From positions 15,623,960 to 15,687,959 of the forward strand of contig OX637333.1 in assembly GCA_951799405.1 (NCBI GenBank): a stretch of DNA of 64,000 nt. The letters are read 5' to 3'. This DNA comes from Agapetus fuscipes. Lineage: Eukaryota; Arthropoda; Insecta; Trichoptera; Glossosomatidae. A model generated the notes under the pieces. It did no database searches and was not told the origin of the DNA. It saw only the letters and a program-made list of their open reading frames with translations. Positions within the stretch are counted from its first letter, which is position 1. Every line of letters starts with the position of its first letter. This document shows, piece after piece, positions 20,185-30,479 of the stretch. The position numbers and the translations under genes are program-made.

Positions 20185-21512
20185 TTGGTGCTAAGGTGGC
20201 CCAGCTGTCCGCAGTTCCAGCAGCGTGGGTCTCGTCTTCGAGGTCTCAGACGTTCCAGCACTTTTTCAATTAGCTCCTCGGTTGTAGGTAGCTTGACCTC
20301 CTCTGCCTCGACTGCACGAACCCTGGCGTGGCCCCTGATGGACTGTTTGACAGCCTCAAACTCGAGAGCTTGGCTGAGCGCCTCGTTCAAAGCCTTGGGA
20401 TGGGCCAGTTTTACGGCTTGTTGCGTCTCCCATTCCCGCAATCCATTTAGGAACTTGTCCACTGCCAAGCTCTCACAGATGTCGTCGGAGGCTGTCGGGT
20501 AAGCGTCTCGTACCAGGCGGGCGATGTCCATTTCAAACTCCTGGAGGCTCTCGTTGGGCTTCTGCACCCTTGTGTTCAGCTGCGACTTGTACAGCTTCTC
20601 CAGGCACTTGTGGCCATAGCGCATATCCAAGCGCTGCTTCAGCTGCCCAAAGTCACCACGGTTGTCCAGGGGTATGGCCTGCAGAACCCTGAGAGCGTCT
20701 CCTCGGAGCGACAGGCTGAGAACCGAAGCCTTCTTCTGCTGGCTCCAGGCTCCCATCATGGCAGCCGTCTCAAAGAGGGTCAAGTATTCCTCCCACGACG
20801 TCTTCCCGTCGAAGGTTGGGAGGTTGTGCTTGGCTAGGGAAGGGTCATCATCCCCTCTTGTGATCCTGGTTGGAGTTGAGCATCCCTGGTCGGTCTCGTC
20901 GTGAAGGCCGCCTTTGGGGGAGATTCTGGTGGACTCCATCTGGCACTTGTCAGCCAGCTCGGCACGCAGACGGTCTTCCAGGTTTGACATCCGAGTCTCC
21001 ATTTCCCCCTTCAGGGCCGAGAGGTTGGTTGTCATCTTCTCCTCTATTTCTCCTTTCAGGGTTGTGAGACTATCCGCTATCTCCGCCTTCAGGGTCCTGG
21101 CGTTGTCAGCCATCTCCGCCTTCAGGTCTTCCCTCAGGGTCTTGGAATTGTCAGCCATTTTCTCCTCCAGGGTCCTGGCGTTGTCAGCCATCTTCTCCTC
21201 CAGCCCGGTCAGGTCCTCCTTCAGGGTCTTGGCGTTGTCAGCCATCTTCTCCTCCAGGGTCTTGGCGTTGTCAGCCATCTCAGTCTTCAGTCCTGTCAGG
21301 TTACTGTTGATGCTGATATTTAGCTCGTCCAAGGCGCGGTCCCCTCCAGACGCCATGACAAAATATGCCGGGTCTTCGCCTGACTGTTCCAAGGCCTCTA
21401 TGAGGCGTGCTTGTAAGGCTGCCTTTCCTCCTGAGGTCTCCAGGTCCCTCTCCAGAAGCTCATTTTTAAGCTCAGTGACTTTGAGGTCCTTGACGTTCAC
21501 TTTCGTTGCCAT
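20139..21512 (-). CDS. Ty3/gypsy Gag with N-terminal SAP-like motif
   Basis: An open frame of 457 residues. Residues 8-42 (LKVTELKNELLERDLETSGG, then KAALQARLIEAL) fit the SAP helix-extended-helix motif, a DNA-binding motif of nuclear proteins. Residues 60-200 form a long coiled coil of near-repeats such as EEKMADNAKTL. The capsid region (about 235-400; FDGKTSWEEYLTLFE, QQAVKLAHP) resembles retrotransposon Gag proteins, and one CCHC zinc knuckle, CWNCGQLGHLSTKC, lies near 432. Gag would form the particle shell and bind RNA. The start ATG at 21512 is preceded by about 670 bp of leader. A diverged relative of this gag occurs at 29143-30479, so the SAP plus coiled-coil layout is shared across a lineage. 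Confidence 0.9.
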   Translation of the reverse strand: MATKVNVKDLKVTELKNELLERDLETSGGKAALQARLIEALEQSGEDPAYFVMASGGDRALDELNISINSNLTGLKTEMADNAKTLEEKMADNAKTLKEDLTGLEEKMADNARTLEEKMADNSKTLREDLKAEMADNARTLKAEIADSLTTLKGEIEEKMTTNLSALKGEMETRMSNLEDRLRAELADKCQMESTRISPKGGLHDETDQGCSTPTRITRGDDDPSLAKHNLPTFDGKTSWEEYLTLFETAAMMGAWSQQKKASVLSLSLRGDALRVLQAIPLDNRGDFGQLKQRLDMRYGHKCLEKLYKSQLNTRVQKPNESLQEFEMDIARLVRDAYPTASDDICESLAVDKFLNGLREWETQQAVKLAHPKALNEALSQALEFEAVKQSIRGHARVRAVEAEEVKLPTTEELIEKVLERLRPRRRDPRCWNCGQLGHLSTKCPKPQKPRKQAAEN

Positions 21513-22179
21513 TTTTTTTCAAAATTTACGTCAAAACAAAAATATTTTCAAATTTATTTAATACAAGTTTTGAGTTTTATATATATAGCTGTTTTGAATA
21601 CGTACTTTAGCAAAAATAATAATTTGTCTGATTACACTGATTGGTAGGTAGGTACTGTCTTTTAATATTTATTTTTAATTCACCAATATTTTTAACATAA
21701 TAATGTCTGATAGTACATAATTATTTATTTCGTCTCAAGTCTTTCAAACACACAGGTAGGTACTTAATGTACATTCCCACACTTGTAAACAAAGGATAGT
21801 TATTCAAAAACTTTTTCTCGATGAATCTGGAACGTTCTTTTGTAATATTTTTCAAGATTTTTATTTATTTATTTTATTTTTTTAATCACACACAATAATA
21901 AAAAAACTATGGTCCAATTTGATGACTTTCTCAATGCGGTAAAATAGTCATTATGTTATGTCCAGAATTATGTTCCATATGATGTTCCAGAATTTATAAG
22001 CAACTTGCTTTTGCGTCTTTTCTTTTAACAAAAATTTATTTAAACACTTGTTTTCACAAAAGTCAGTTCACACAAAGTTCAATTTGAATAAAGTTCATTT
22101 TAACACTATTTAATTTATTTTATTTATTTTTAGGAAGAAGATCTTAGTTTTTCTTGACAATTCCGCACCTGACGCCAAT
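21513..22179 (-). promoter_or_regulatory. Gypsy leader with primer binding site
   Basis: Untranslated leader between the partial 5' LTR and gag. Two bases inside the LTR the minus strand reads TGGCGTCAGGTGCGGAA (22161-22177). The TGG start and position are those of a minus-strand primer binding site; the sequence looks closest to a leucine tRNA 3' end. The rest is AT-rich with no ORF. Confidence 0.75.
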
Positions 22180-22449
22180 TGTTACGAAATTAGGGTTCAA
22201 TTGTCTTCAAATTAAAAATACACAGGTCTTCTTCAATAGTTATTTATTTTACACAGTTACAAAATTTATTTTTACACTACTTTCTCGATTATTCTACTTG
22301 GTTTTGGTTCACTGATCAGATGGCTTCGATGTCTTTGTTAGTCGCTATGATACTGGCCCGCTCTGCAGGCCATTCGCACCTTTATACTCTGTAGAGCAGT
22401 ATGATCTAGAACCAAAGTTGCTAGACGGTTCCAGAGTAATTATTACTTC
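22180..22449 (-). repeat. Partial 5' LTR of the gypsy element
   Basis: About 270 bp from the inner (U5) edge of the LTR, including the TATAAAGG-type promoter. It stops abruptly at TATTACTTC, where an inverted pol segment begins. The outer 204 bp or so (distal U3) are absent. In diagnostic positions (TCTACTTGG, GATGTCTTTG, TGTAGAGCAG) it agrees with the LTR at 23241-23714 and not with the one at 15449-15921. Confidence 0.9.
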
Positions 22450-23240
22450 AGCGTCTCTGGGACGGGCCGTACGAGATCTTGGAGCGCATCAACGATGTGG
22501 TCTACCGCATAAAAAAGAGACCAAACGGAAAACCAAGGGTCGTGCACTACAATCGCCTCTCACCATACCTAGGCGATAATGATGACCAACCAGCCCAAAA
22601 AGTACGACAGTGCGTCGCATCCGAAAGATCACCAGCCTTTGAGACGTTTTGGGAGAACGCGAAGGCAGGGCAGAAGTTTCGCCATGGAGTGACCACAGAA
22701 GTCCACAAGGACTTATTTGAGGTCACTAGGGACCACACACTGGCATGCAGTGTACCGGAAGATCTAGATATGTCTAGAGGAATTGCACGGGTCTTCCGAT
22801 ACAAATTCGGAGAACCGCAACCCTCGAGCAGCCCGCAAGGAAGAGCTCTGAGACTACCGAAGGGGCGTCAACAAGCATACTGCCTGGTTGTCCCGGATTC
22901 CAGCAACCTGGAAGAAGACTACAAGGCATTGTGGGACGGCCTTGTTGAGCTGCGTGACTACATGTTGGAGGATCAGCAGGCGCGTCTGGCAATACCGAAG
23001 ATGGGTGGCGGCCGCGCTAATCGAGACTGGCGGATAATCCGGAGTATGATTGAAGCAGTGTTCTCGGGAGTCGGCATCAGCGTCATGGTGTGCTGCGAGC
23101 AAGCGCAGCCGAGAGCCAGTGGGGAGAAATCCGTGGACTGCCACTTCTTCCTGACCACAGGGTGTCGACGTGGATCAGCATGCCCCTACCTACACAGAGT
23201 CAAGACTGTTCCGGGACGAAACAGTCTAGGTGGGGGGTAG
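22445..23240 (+). pseudogene. Inverted 3' end of gypsy pol (integrase tail, macro, CCCH)
   Basis: This plus-strand segment encodes the last 253 residues of the Pol described at 15922-20184: the end of the integrase tail, the macro-like domain and the CCCH finger, then the same stop codon within the polypurine tract. It lacks any start or upstream pol. The join to the partial LTR falls in a 5-bp shared word, ACTTC. The translation appears identical to the minus-strand copy, so the duplication is recent. Confidence 0.9.
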
Positions 23241-23714
23241 TGTTATGTAAATATAAATATTGAAATAAGTATGGATAGTTATAGTTATAAGAATCCTCAA
23301 AAGTATTGGTAGGTAAGATCGATAATTATGTATAAGTGTAGAATTCTCTAGGCTAAGTAGGTATTTGTTATAATTATAGGAATACTGTGTTACATTTGTA
23401 GGTAGGATTTTGGTTGTATCTCTAGGTAGTACGTGAAGCGTCGAGAAGTAATAATTACTCTGGAACCGTCTAGCAACTTTGGTTCTAGATCATACTGCTC
23501 TACAGAGTATAAAGGTGCGAATGGCCTGCAGAGCGGGCCAGTATCATAGCGACTAACAAAGACATCGAAGCCATCTGATCAGTGAACCGAAACCAAGTAG
23601 AATAATCGAGAAAGTAGTGTAAAAATAAATTTTGTAACTGTGTAAAATAAATAACTATTGAAGAAGACCTGTGTATTTTTAATTTGAAGACAATTGAACC
23701 CTAATTTCGTAACA
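23241..23714 (+). repeat. Gypsy LTR in plus orientation
   Basis: TGTTATG...CGTAACA, 474 bp, following the polypurine tract of the inverted pol piece. With 22445-23240 it forms an arm of about 1.27 kb that is the reverse complement of 15449-16717. Confidence 0.93.
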
Positions 23715-24103
23715 GTACCTATAAAAACTGTTGGATTTATAATTGTGTTCAAAATAAAGCACTTTTTTATTTGTTAGGTTTTTATTCCGAATGTGTTCCA
23801 AATTCAAATTTCATAAGAATAATATTATTATTGCAAGATCTTGGTAGGTTAATAAAAGTACCTATAAAATCTGTAGGATTTATAATGTGTTCAAAATACA
23901 GCACATTTTTATTTGTTAGGTTTTTATTCCGAATGTGTTCCAAATTCAAATTTTATAAGAATAATATTATTATTGTAGGATCTTGGTAGGCTAATAAAAG
24001 TACCTACCTATAAAATCCGTAGGATTTGTAATGTGTTCAAAATAAAGCACATTTTTATTTGTTAGGTTTTTATTCCGAATGTGTTCCAAATTCAAATTTC
24101 ATG
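23715..24103. repeat. 143-bp tandem repeat, nearly three copies
   Basis: GTACCTATAAAA starts units at 23715, 23858 and (as GTACCTACCTATAAAA) 24000. Each unit holds ATTCCGAATGTGTTCC and AAGAATAATATTATTATTG. The first unit begins on the base after the LTR end. The array contains no ORF worth calling. Confidence 0.88.
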
Positions 24104-24109
24104 TTTGTG

Positions 24110-24400
24110 TGCTTGTTTTGGTTTAACACAAAAAGGTGCTGTAATCGATCATGTTTATTTATTGAAAAAACAACAGTTTTAAAACTTTTAATGATGGAGT
24201 TGCACATCCGAAATTCTGAATAATATTTGTTGTGAATATGATGTGCATCTGTTCAGGAGTTCTTCAGTTAGCTAGTTTATAGTTATTAACGTTATATATA
24301 TTTAGTTATAATAGTTATTAACGCACATCAATTTTGTATGGGGAGGCCGTTGCTTTTATAATATAGTAGATAGATAGATAGATAGATAGGGGGAAGAGAT
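24110..24400 (+). repeat. Dispersed repeat family S2, copy 1, with (GATA)n
   Basis: It shares CTGTTCAGGAGTTCTTCAG and GTATGGGGAGGCCGTTG with copies at 24405-24780, 31640-31845 and 47955-48345 (reverse). It ends in a GATA microsatellite at about 24365-24388. There is no coding capacity; it is presumably a non-autonomous transposon of unknown class. Confidence 0.75.
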
Positions 24401-24404
24401 AATT

Positions 24405-24780
24405 TTGAAATGAATAAAAAATATAGGTAGGTAGGTACTCAACGGAATTCAACCGAAAAAGAATCGACTTGGCAATGGCAACGATGGCAACTTTGAAGCC
24501 TATGTTGAAGTGCTGGCAATTTATTTGAAATTCGAATGTCAAAATGAGTTTTGTTTCTCGCATAGGTTTTACATAAAAAGGTGTTGTGATTGATCATGTT
24601 TATTTATTTAAAAAACAACAATTTAAAATCTACTAATGATGAGGAAGCACATCCCAAGTCCTGAACAATATTTGTTGTGAATATGACGTGCATCTGTTCA
24701 GGAGTTCTTCAGTTTGAATGCCATTAACGCACAATTATTTTGTATGGGGAGGCCGTTGAATTTTATATTATAGGGGGATA
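24405..24780 (+). repeat. Dispersed repeat family S2, copy 2
   Basis: A near-identical reverse-complement copy lies at 47955-48345, 23.5 kb away, including the segment around ACTCAACGGAATTCAACCG. Both copies end in a short G/C run (GGGGG on this strand, CCCCC on the other). Confidence 0.8.
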
Positions 24781-24839
24781 ACAATATCTTTGCAAATTAG
24801 ATCAGATGTTCTGAGTATCTTGGATCCATAGAAAACGCA

Positions 24840-25861
24840 TTTCAGTTGAATTTGAAAATATTTTTTGCAGTTGAAGAACCTGTAATGTTAGAATATGTAA
24901 TAGATAAGCTAATTTCTGTAACTTGTAAAGAAAAGACAGACATTATATCGCCAAATTAAAGGTAAAACTGAATAAGTGCTTCATTCACTAAAGAAGAAAT
25001 TAAAGTATCTATTGAATGTTTGAAGAATGGAAAGTCTGCTGGGTTTGATGGAATAAATGGTGAAATGTTGAAAGCAGGTGGTGAATGGATGTATGAACTA
25101 TGTAAACTTTGTGTAAATGCAGGAGTGGTACCGATGGACTGGAGGAAAGCAGTCATTGTTCCTATTTACAAAGGTAAAGGGGACAAAAAAGACTGTCAGA
25201 ACTTCAGACCAATCAGTCTACTCAGTATACCAGGGAAAGTCTTCTGTAATGTTATTATTAAGAATGTGATTCTGACTACTTGTGAAAGGATTTCCGATAT
25301 ACAGTCCGGTTTTATGGCCGGTAGAGGCTGTATTGATCAGATTTTTATTCTACGACAACTTGTTGAAAAACAATTGTCGGTGAGGGGAAAGCTGTTTACG
25401 GCCTTTGTGGATCTGGAAAAGGCTTTTGACTCAGTAGACAGAGGAATGTTGTGGGATGTTTTAAAAGCATATGGAGTGAATGGGGCTCTCTTGAATGCGG
25501 TACATGCTAAATATGAAAATAGTATGGCATGTGTTCGTTTTGATGATGAGTATAGTGAATGGTTTGAAGTTTTTAAGGGTGTAAGGCAAGGATGTGTGAT
25601 GAGCCCATGGCTATTTAACATAGTCATGGAAAAGTGTGTTCGAGATGCTAGACTTGATGATTGTGGATTAATGATAGGAGAGAGCAAAGTGAGTGTTCTA
25701 CTGTATGCGGATGATGCAGTTCTTGTATCTGATTCAGCAGTAGAATTGCAAACAATGCTCTCTAGATTGAACGAAGCTCTGCTAGGTAATTATTTGAAAT
25801 TGAATGCAAGTAAGACGAAAGTTTTGATTTTTGAAAGAAATGAAGAAAATACGAACTATCT
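24840..25861 (+). pseudogene. RTE-like LINE reverse transcriptase, 5' part
   Basis: The frame, open from 25020, encodes KNGKSAGFDGINGEMLK, NFRPISLLSIPGK, FVDLEKAFDSVDR (motif A), GVRQGCVMSPWLFN (motif B) and LLYADDAVL (catalytic ADD). It is clearly a non-LTR reverse transcriptase of the RTE-like group. The upstream endonuclease is lost. The frame breaks at 25862, where a Helitron-like element is inserted after LIFERNEENTNYL; homology resumes at about 26358. The protein would copy its own RNA at a nicked target, but this copy is dead. Confidence 0.88.
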
Positions 25862-26112
25862 ATAATCTATAATCTAAGTTGCAAGCATATATTCATTTAA
25901 AGCTCTCAGATGTATGCCCACAAACAAACACGTGTAGTTCGCGCTTACAAATGCTGAATGTGTACTTACAAATAAAATCCAAACTCAAATGAACATAAGC
26001 CCTGCAACTCCTGCCGACATTCCCTGAAACAGGGGTGACATTGGCAAAGTGAACCATTTTTTACAGTATGGGTGGTCAGCCTCATACCAACCTATAAGTC
26101 AAGGAATACGAG
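25862..26112 (+). mobile_element. Helitron-like element inserted in the LINE
   Basis: It begins with repeated TCTATAATCTAAG and carries the family's landmarks in order: GCATGC-type motif, CCTGCAACTCCTGCCG, CAGGGGTGACATTGG, GGTCAGCCTCATACCAACC and AAGTCAAGGAA. It separates two parts of one LINE ORF. The material at 26113-26357 appears to belong to the same insertion. Confidence 0.7.
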
Positions 26113-26235
26113 TAATAAATGACATTTAAGTTTACAAAAAAAAAAAAACAAAACCTTAAAAATAAATCTATACAAAAAAAGTCAAAAATTTCTTATGCAA
26201 AAAATGTAGCAAACTAATAAACCAACATTACAAAT

Positions 26236-26345
26236 CAGCATTGCAGATTAGCCGCCACTTCTTCCTGTCCTTGCATACTTCTTTCATTTCATCCAGAGTC
26301 ATAACCTTTTTCATACAAGCTCTCCTTTTATTATGACTCTGGATA
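26236..26345 (-). pseudogene. LINE 3' tail fragment within the insertion
   Basis: The minus strand encodes SEWNIQSHN, then KRRACMKKVMTLDEMKEVCK, the same C-terminal segment as at 6405-6660. It lies inside material inserted into the RTE-like LINE and in the opposite orientation, next to a Helitron-like head. Confidence 0.6.
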
Positions 26346-26357
26346 TTCCATTCACTC

Positions 26358-26830
26358 GCTATTTCGAAACTATGAATTTAGAATAAACGGAATGAATGTT
26401 GATGTGGTAAATGAGTTTGTATACTTGGGAAGTAAGTTTGAAAAAGATGGAAGAATGACAGGTGACCTTGAAAGAAGAGTAATGAAGGGCAGGTGTGTAC
26501 TGGGTGCGACAGCTTGTATCGGCAAAAATCAAAACATATAAAAAAATGCTCGATTGGCGGTACACAGTGGCATACTTTTACCCACCTTGATGCGAAGCCT
26601 GGACGGTGAATGAAAGTGAAATTAGTAAAGTCCATACTGTTGAAATAGACTTTCTAAGTGTACGATTGGGAAAAAACAGAGTGACAGGGTGAGGAATGAT
26701 TTTGTAAGAGAAGAATGTGGTGCAAGAGAAAGTGTGAAAGTGAAGATTAAAAGAAGTTTGCTAAGATGGTTTGGGCATATGGAGGGAATGAATGAAAAAA
26801 GACTGACGAAGAAAGTGTATGCTGCTAGGG
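26358..26830 (+). pseudogene. RTE-like LINE reverse transcriptase, 3' part
   Basis: It resumes the interrupted LINE with FRINGMNVDVVNEFVYLGSK and continues through several frameshifts and stops to an RRSLLRWFGHMEGMNEKRL-like tail near 26800. With 24840-25861 it forms one LINE copy, split by the Helitron-like insertion. Confidence 0.75.
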
Positions 26831-26889
26831 TTTGTTAAAGTGAAATTGGTTTTATGATTATGTATATATTGTTATTTATTGATTTAAAA

Positions 26890-27175
26890 AAAAAATGTAA
26901 TTTGTCATGTATATTCCTTGACTTATAGGTTGTTATGCGGCTGACCACCCATACTGTAAAAAATGGTTCACTTTGCCAATGTCACCCCTGTTTCAGGGAA
27001 GGATGGCAAGAGTTGTAAGGCCTATGTTCATTTGAGATTGGGTTTTTATATTGTAGGTCCACATACGGCATGTGTTAGCGCGAAATTATACATATCTGCT
27101 TGTGGGAATGCATTTAATATAAATCTTAAATGATATATATCTTTGCAGCTTAGATTAGATAAGATTAGATTAGAT
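26890..27175 (-). mobile_element. Helitron-like element
   Basis: A reverse-oriented copy in which all family landmarks are present (CCTTGACTTATAGG, GACCACCCATACTG, CCCCTGTTTCAGGG), ending at repeated AGATTAGAT, the complement of the TCTAATCT head. A second, more diverged reverse copy lies at about 27390-27650. Confidence 0.7.
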
Positions 27176-27389
27176 TCACTGATTTGCGAAATCGTGGATA
27201 AAACATTTCATTGCGGAGAACTTCTCATAGTAAGTGAATGAAATATAAGGAAACGATGAAAACTTCTAAATTACAGGGTTTTCACACTCGTTTAGTGTTT
27301 TCTCTCGTAGAAAAAGTTTTATCATCCTAGAAATCCTTGTTAACTTAATATGTCAATTATTTCGTTTTACTTTTAAGGTAAGGTACTTG

Positions 27390-27655
27390 ACTAATGTTCC
27401 CCCTGTTTCTGAAAAGGTTGGCAAAAGTTGCAGGTCTTATGTTGATTACAGGCCTTAATTTTAATTTGTTAGTTCACATGCAGCATTTATAAACGCGAAC
27501 CCACTCGTGTCTCCATTGGGGCATGCATTGAATAGGAATTATAAAAGTTATGGTATCTATGCAACTTAGATTATATATTCAATATTAAAAAATCAAGCGC
27601 CACAATTATGTGTTAGCGTGAAATGACATTTGCCAGCTTGTGGGTATGCATTCAA
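27390..27655 (-). mobile_element. Helitron-like element, diverged copy
   Basis: It carries CCCCCTGTTTCTGAAAAGG, GCATGCATTGAATAGG and CAACTTAGATTATA in the order expected for the reverse complement of the family. The trailing TGTTAGCGTGAAATGACATTT matches the second half-unit of the array at 48458-51266. Confidence 0.6.
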
Positions 27656-27689
27656 TTTGAATCATCTTATGTATAAAATTCTTGGGGGT

Positions 27690-28587
27690 ATTTGCGTCTG
27701 TTTTTTTCGGATTTGCAAAAATGTTTTTAAAATGTTTTCAAAAAGCCGCAGAGTAGACGGAGTACAAGATGGCTGACGGAACGGGATCGGAATTTTGATC
27801 TCATCATAAGTTTATATTCAAAATTAGAACGATAAATAAACGGCATGAATTTGAACGTTGTAAAAATATAAAATGGTGGTGAAAAATATAAAAGTTAACT
27901 GTGTATGAGGGAAAGAAGTTTATCCAGATAAAAGTAATGAATCGCGATAATACACACCGTGATGTTTGCAGCTGTCAAAGTTTTGAATTTCGATGATTTT
28001 GATAAATTTACAATCACACGTTTTTTGCACGAACTTTGAAAAGCTAACGAGTTTTATATTACAGCTTTATGATTCCATGCAAAAAGAAAATTGTACAATA
28101 CGTGTCATAATGTGATCATTACTTTTTATTAAAATGTAAAAATCGGGTGCGACTAACCTCAAAATCACGTCTGACGTTTCACCGATGCGTACGCGTTCCA
28201 AATTCAAATAAAATTCAAGCTGTGTATTCTATTCCAAACAAAAATTCAAAAGTGTGAATAGTGAATTGTGGCGGGATTCTCGACATGTATTCCAACGAGA
28301 GGCAGTCTGCCCCCGCATTGATTTTTGGATGTAATATGTGGTTTGTGTTTTCGTTTTGTGCACTGTTTACTGGGACTTGTTACGTGATTGCTGGCGCTGG
28401 ACACATATCTGACACCACCGGCTGCTCCGCCCGTCAGTTCCATGGTACAGGCGAGCCAACGGCCGTGCTCCTGCCTTCTTGACATCCATAGTTCTGCAAA
28501 TGGTGAGATCTTCCCTCTCAGAGAGATTGTTGAAGATCCTTAGTCCTTGGTCCATGATGAAGAAGATCAGAGATCTTGGAGGTGAAA
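27690..28587. other. Unassigned region with a GC-richer core
   Basis: I cannot assign this to a gene or element. The part 28260-28560 is richer in GC than its neighbours. It is open on the + strand for 73 codons including a hydrophobic run, and holds GTGAGA-type donor-like sites. A 5' exon of a host gene is possible but unsupported. Confidence 0.3.
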
Positions 28588-29141
28588 GTTCCCTCGTTGC
28601 CTCCTCTGAGAATCTTCGTAGTTTTGGCCATTTGTGTGATCGTCTAGCTAAGGTTAGGACTCCTCGTCGTGTGGAAGATAATGAAACAGAACGTTGTGTA
28701 TTTTTTTGTTTTACCGTTTCAAAATCTACTTTAGTGGCAAACCCAAATTCGTTATCGTTTGATGTGGAACATACGCATTTTCTAACTAAATTGTAAATTC
28801 AAAATTATAATTAAAAAACTTACGAGATTTAAGTTACGTGTAATGCAAAATGACTATATAATATTAAAACCGATTTTAAAACAAATGACTTAAATTTTTA
28901 ATGGGATTTTGTGTTCTGTGAAGTTACTAGAACCCGCCCTGGCAAGGTCACGGCGTATAGACAAAAACATGGTAGTCAACGTATTCAAAGGCGTATACAA
29001 AACGAGGAACAAGGAAAAAAGGGGGGACGCAAATCGCGAATGGTTACTTAATGTGTTAATTTTTGTTAGTCTTTTTATTTGACAGATAACATAAATTTAC
29101 AAAATAACATTATAATAACAATATGAATAAATTACATTGCG
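28588..29141. repeat. Repeat family R, copy 1
   Basis: About 550 bp are closely similar to 32691-33264 (same orientation), with landmarks such as GTGTGATCGTCTAGCTAAGG, GGACTCCTCGTCGTG and GGGACGCAAATCGCG. A shorter, diverged copy lies at 54995-55125. The copy abuts the stop codon of the gag at 29143. Confidence 0.8.
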
Positions 29142-29142
29142 C

Positions 29143-30479
29143 CTAGTGGTTGGGTTTCTGGGGTTTTGGACATTTGATGCTCAGATGACCCAGTTGGCCG
29201 CAGTTCCAGCAGCGTACTCCTCGCCTCCTGGGCCTTAGCCGTTCCAACACCTTTTCGATTAGTTCTTCAATCGAAGGTGGCTTGGCCTCTTCTGCATCAA
29301 CACCGCGTACTTTGACATGTCCTCTGATCGATTGTTTGATGGCCTCAAACTCCAATGCTTGGGTTAAAGCCTCATTAAGTGTCTTTGGGTGGGCCAGTTT
29401 CACCGCTTGTTGTGTCTCCCATTCATGCAGTCCATTAAGGAATTTGTCCACGGCCAGACTCTCATAAATGTCGTCAGGGGCTGAGAGGTATGCATCTCTC
29501 ACTAGTCGGGCAATGTCCATCTCGAATTCTTAAAGACTTTCCTTTGCTGTCTGTACTCTGGTATTTAGCTGGGATTTGTAAAGTTGTTCCAGGTACTTGT
29601 GCTCAAAACGCATGTCTAGGCGCTGCTTCAGCTCCAAATAATTCCCTCGGTTTTCCAAAGGAATGGACTGCAGCACACGCAGAGCATCTCCTCTAAGTGA
29701 CAGGCTGAGCATGGACGCCTTGCTCTGTGGAGACCAATTTCAAAACATAGCTGCCGTTTCGAATAGGGTCATGATGATGATGATGATTATGATGATTTCC
29801 TTATCAGCGCCGTTTCGTAACTCAATGTCACTCCAAGGGCGCTAAATGTCATGTACCCTTCCCAGGATGACTTCCCATCGAAAGTTGGTAAATCATGTTT
29901 TGTAGGAATGGTTTTACCAGTCACGGTGTCTTCGTTAAGTTCATGCCGTGTTTTATCATCCAGCAAAGGCTTTTCACTACTCACGGCGGCACGAAGACGG
30001 TTTTCAAGGCTTGCAACACGTGCCTCAATTTCCATCACCGCTCGGGAACCTTCAGAAATCTTCTCATCGAGCTTTTCTTCGAGACTGGTCAAGTTCTGCG
30101 CCATCAAACCACTCAGTTCCTCCTTGAGATTTTTGTTGCTCTCCGCCATATTCTCTGCCAGAGCCTCAAGGGCTTTAGAGTTGTCAGCCATCTCATTCTT
30201 AAGGGTCCCCAGCTTCTCTTCCAGGGTTCTGAAATTGTCGGCCATCTTTTCCTTCAAACTTTTGGAGCTCTCGATGATGCTGAGATTAAGCTCGTCAAAG
30301 CCGCGATTCTTTCCCGATAATAAAACAAAGGCGTTCGGGTCTTCTCCATTTTTCTCCAGGGCTTCCATAAGCCTCGCCTGCAAGGCATTTTTGTTGCCAG
30401 TGCTTTCAAGGTCGCGTTCAATGAGCTCATCCTTTAGCTCACAAACTTTTAAGTCCAACACGGCAATATACTGGGCCAT
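29143..30479 (-). pseudogene. Diverged SAP-type gypsy gag, broken, without pol
   Basis: It aligns along its length with the gag at 20139-21512. It has an N-terminal SAP-like motif (LKVCELKDELIERDLESTG), a coiled coil of ADN..TLEEK repeats, the capsid region, and a CCHC knuckle CWNCGQLGHLSIKC before the stop. It is broken in two ways: a stop replaces a codon at about 29530, and an 80-bp LINE tail is inserted at 29771-29852. Beyond the gag stop there is no pol; repeat R begins at once. The LTR and primer site upstream (30886-31236) show it was once part of an LTR element. Confidence 0.88.
29771..29852 (-). mobile_element. Tiny 5'-truncated LINE tail inserted in gag
   Basis: The minus strand holds AGCGCCCTTGGAGTG...AACGGCGCT followed by an (ATC)n tail. 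Similar dyads sit near 35181-35217 and 42928-42965, at the 3' ends of the LINEs ending at 35165 and 42876. The word GTCAT on both sides may be the target duplication. Confidence 0.7.

Noticed and set aside
16004..21561. Many plus-strand ORFs opposite gypsy gag and pol
   Set aside because: They are antisense shadows of open coding sequence with no motifs of their own.
28246..28485. Host exon with a transmembrane segment
   Set aside because: It is open on both strands by composition, and no homology or convincing splice pair was seen.
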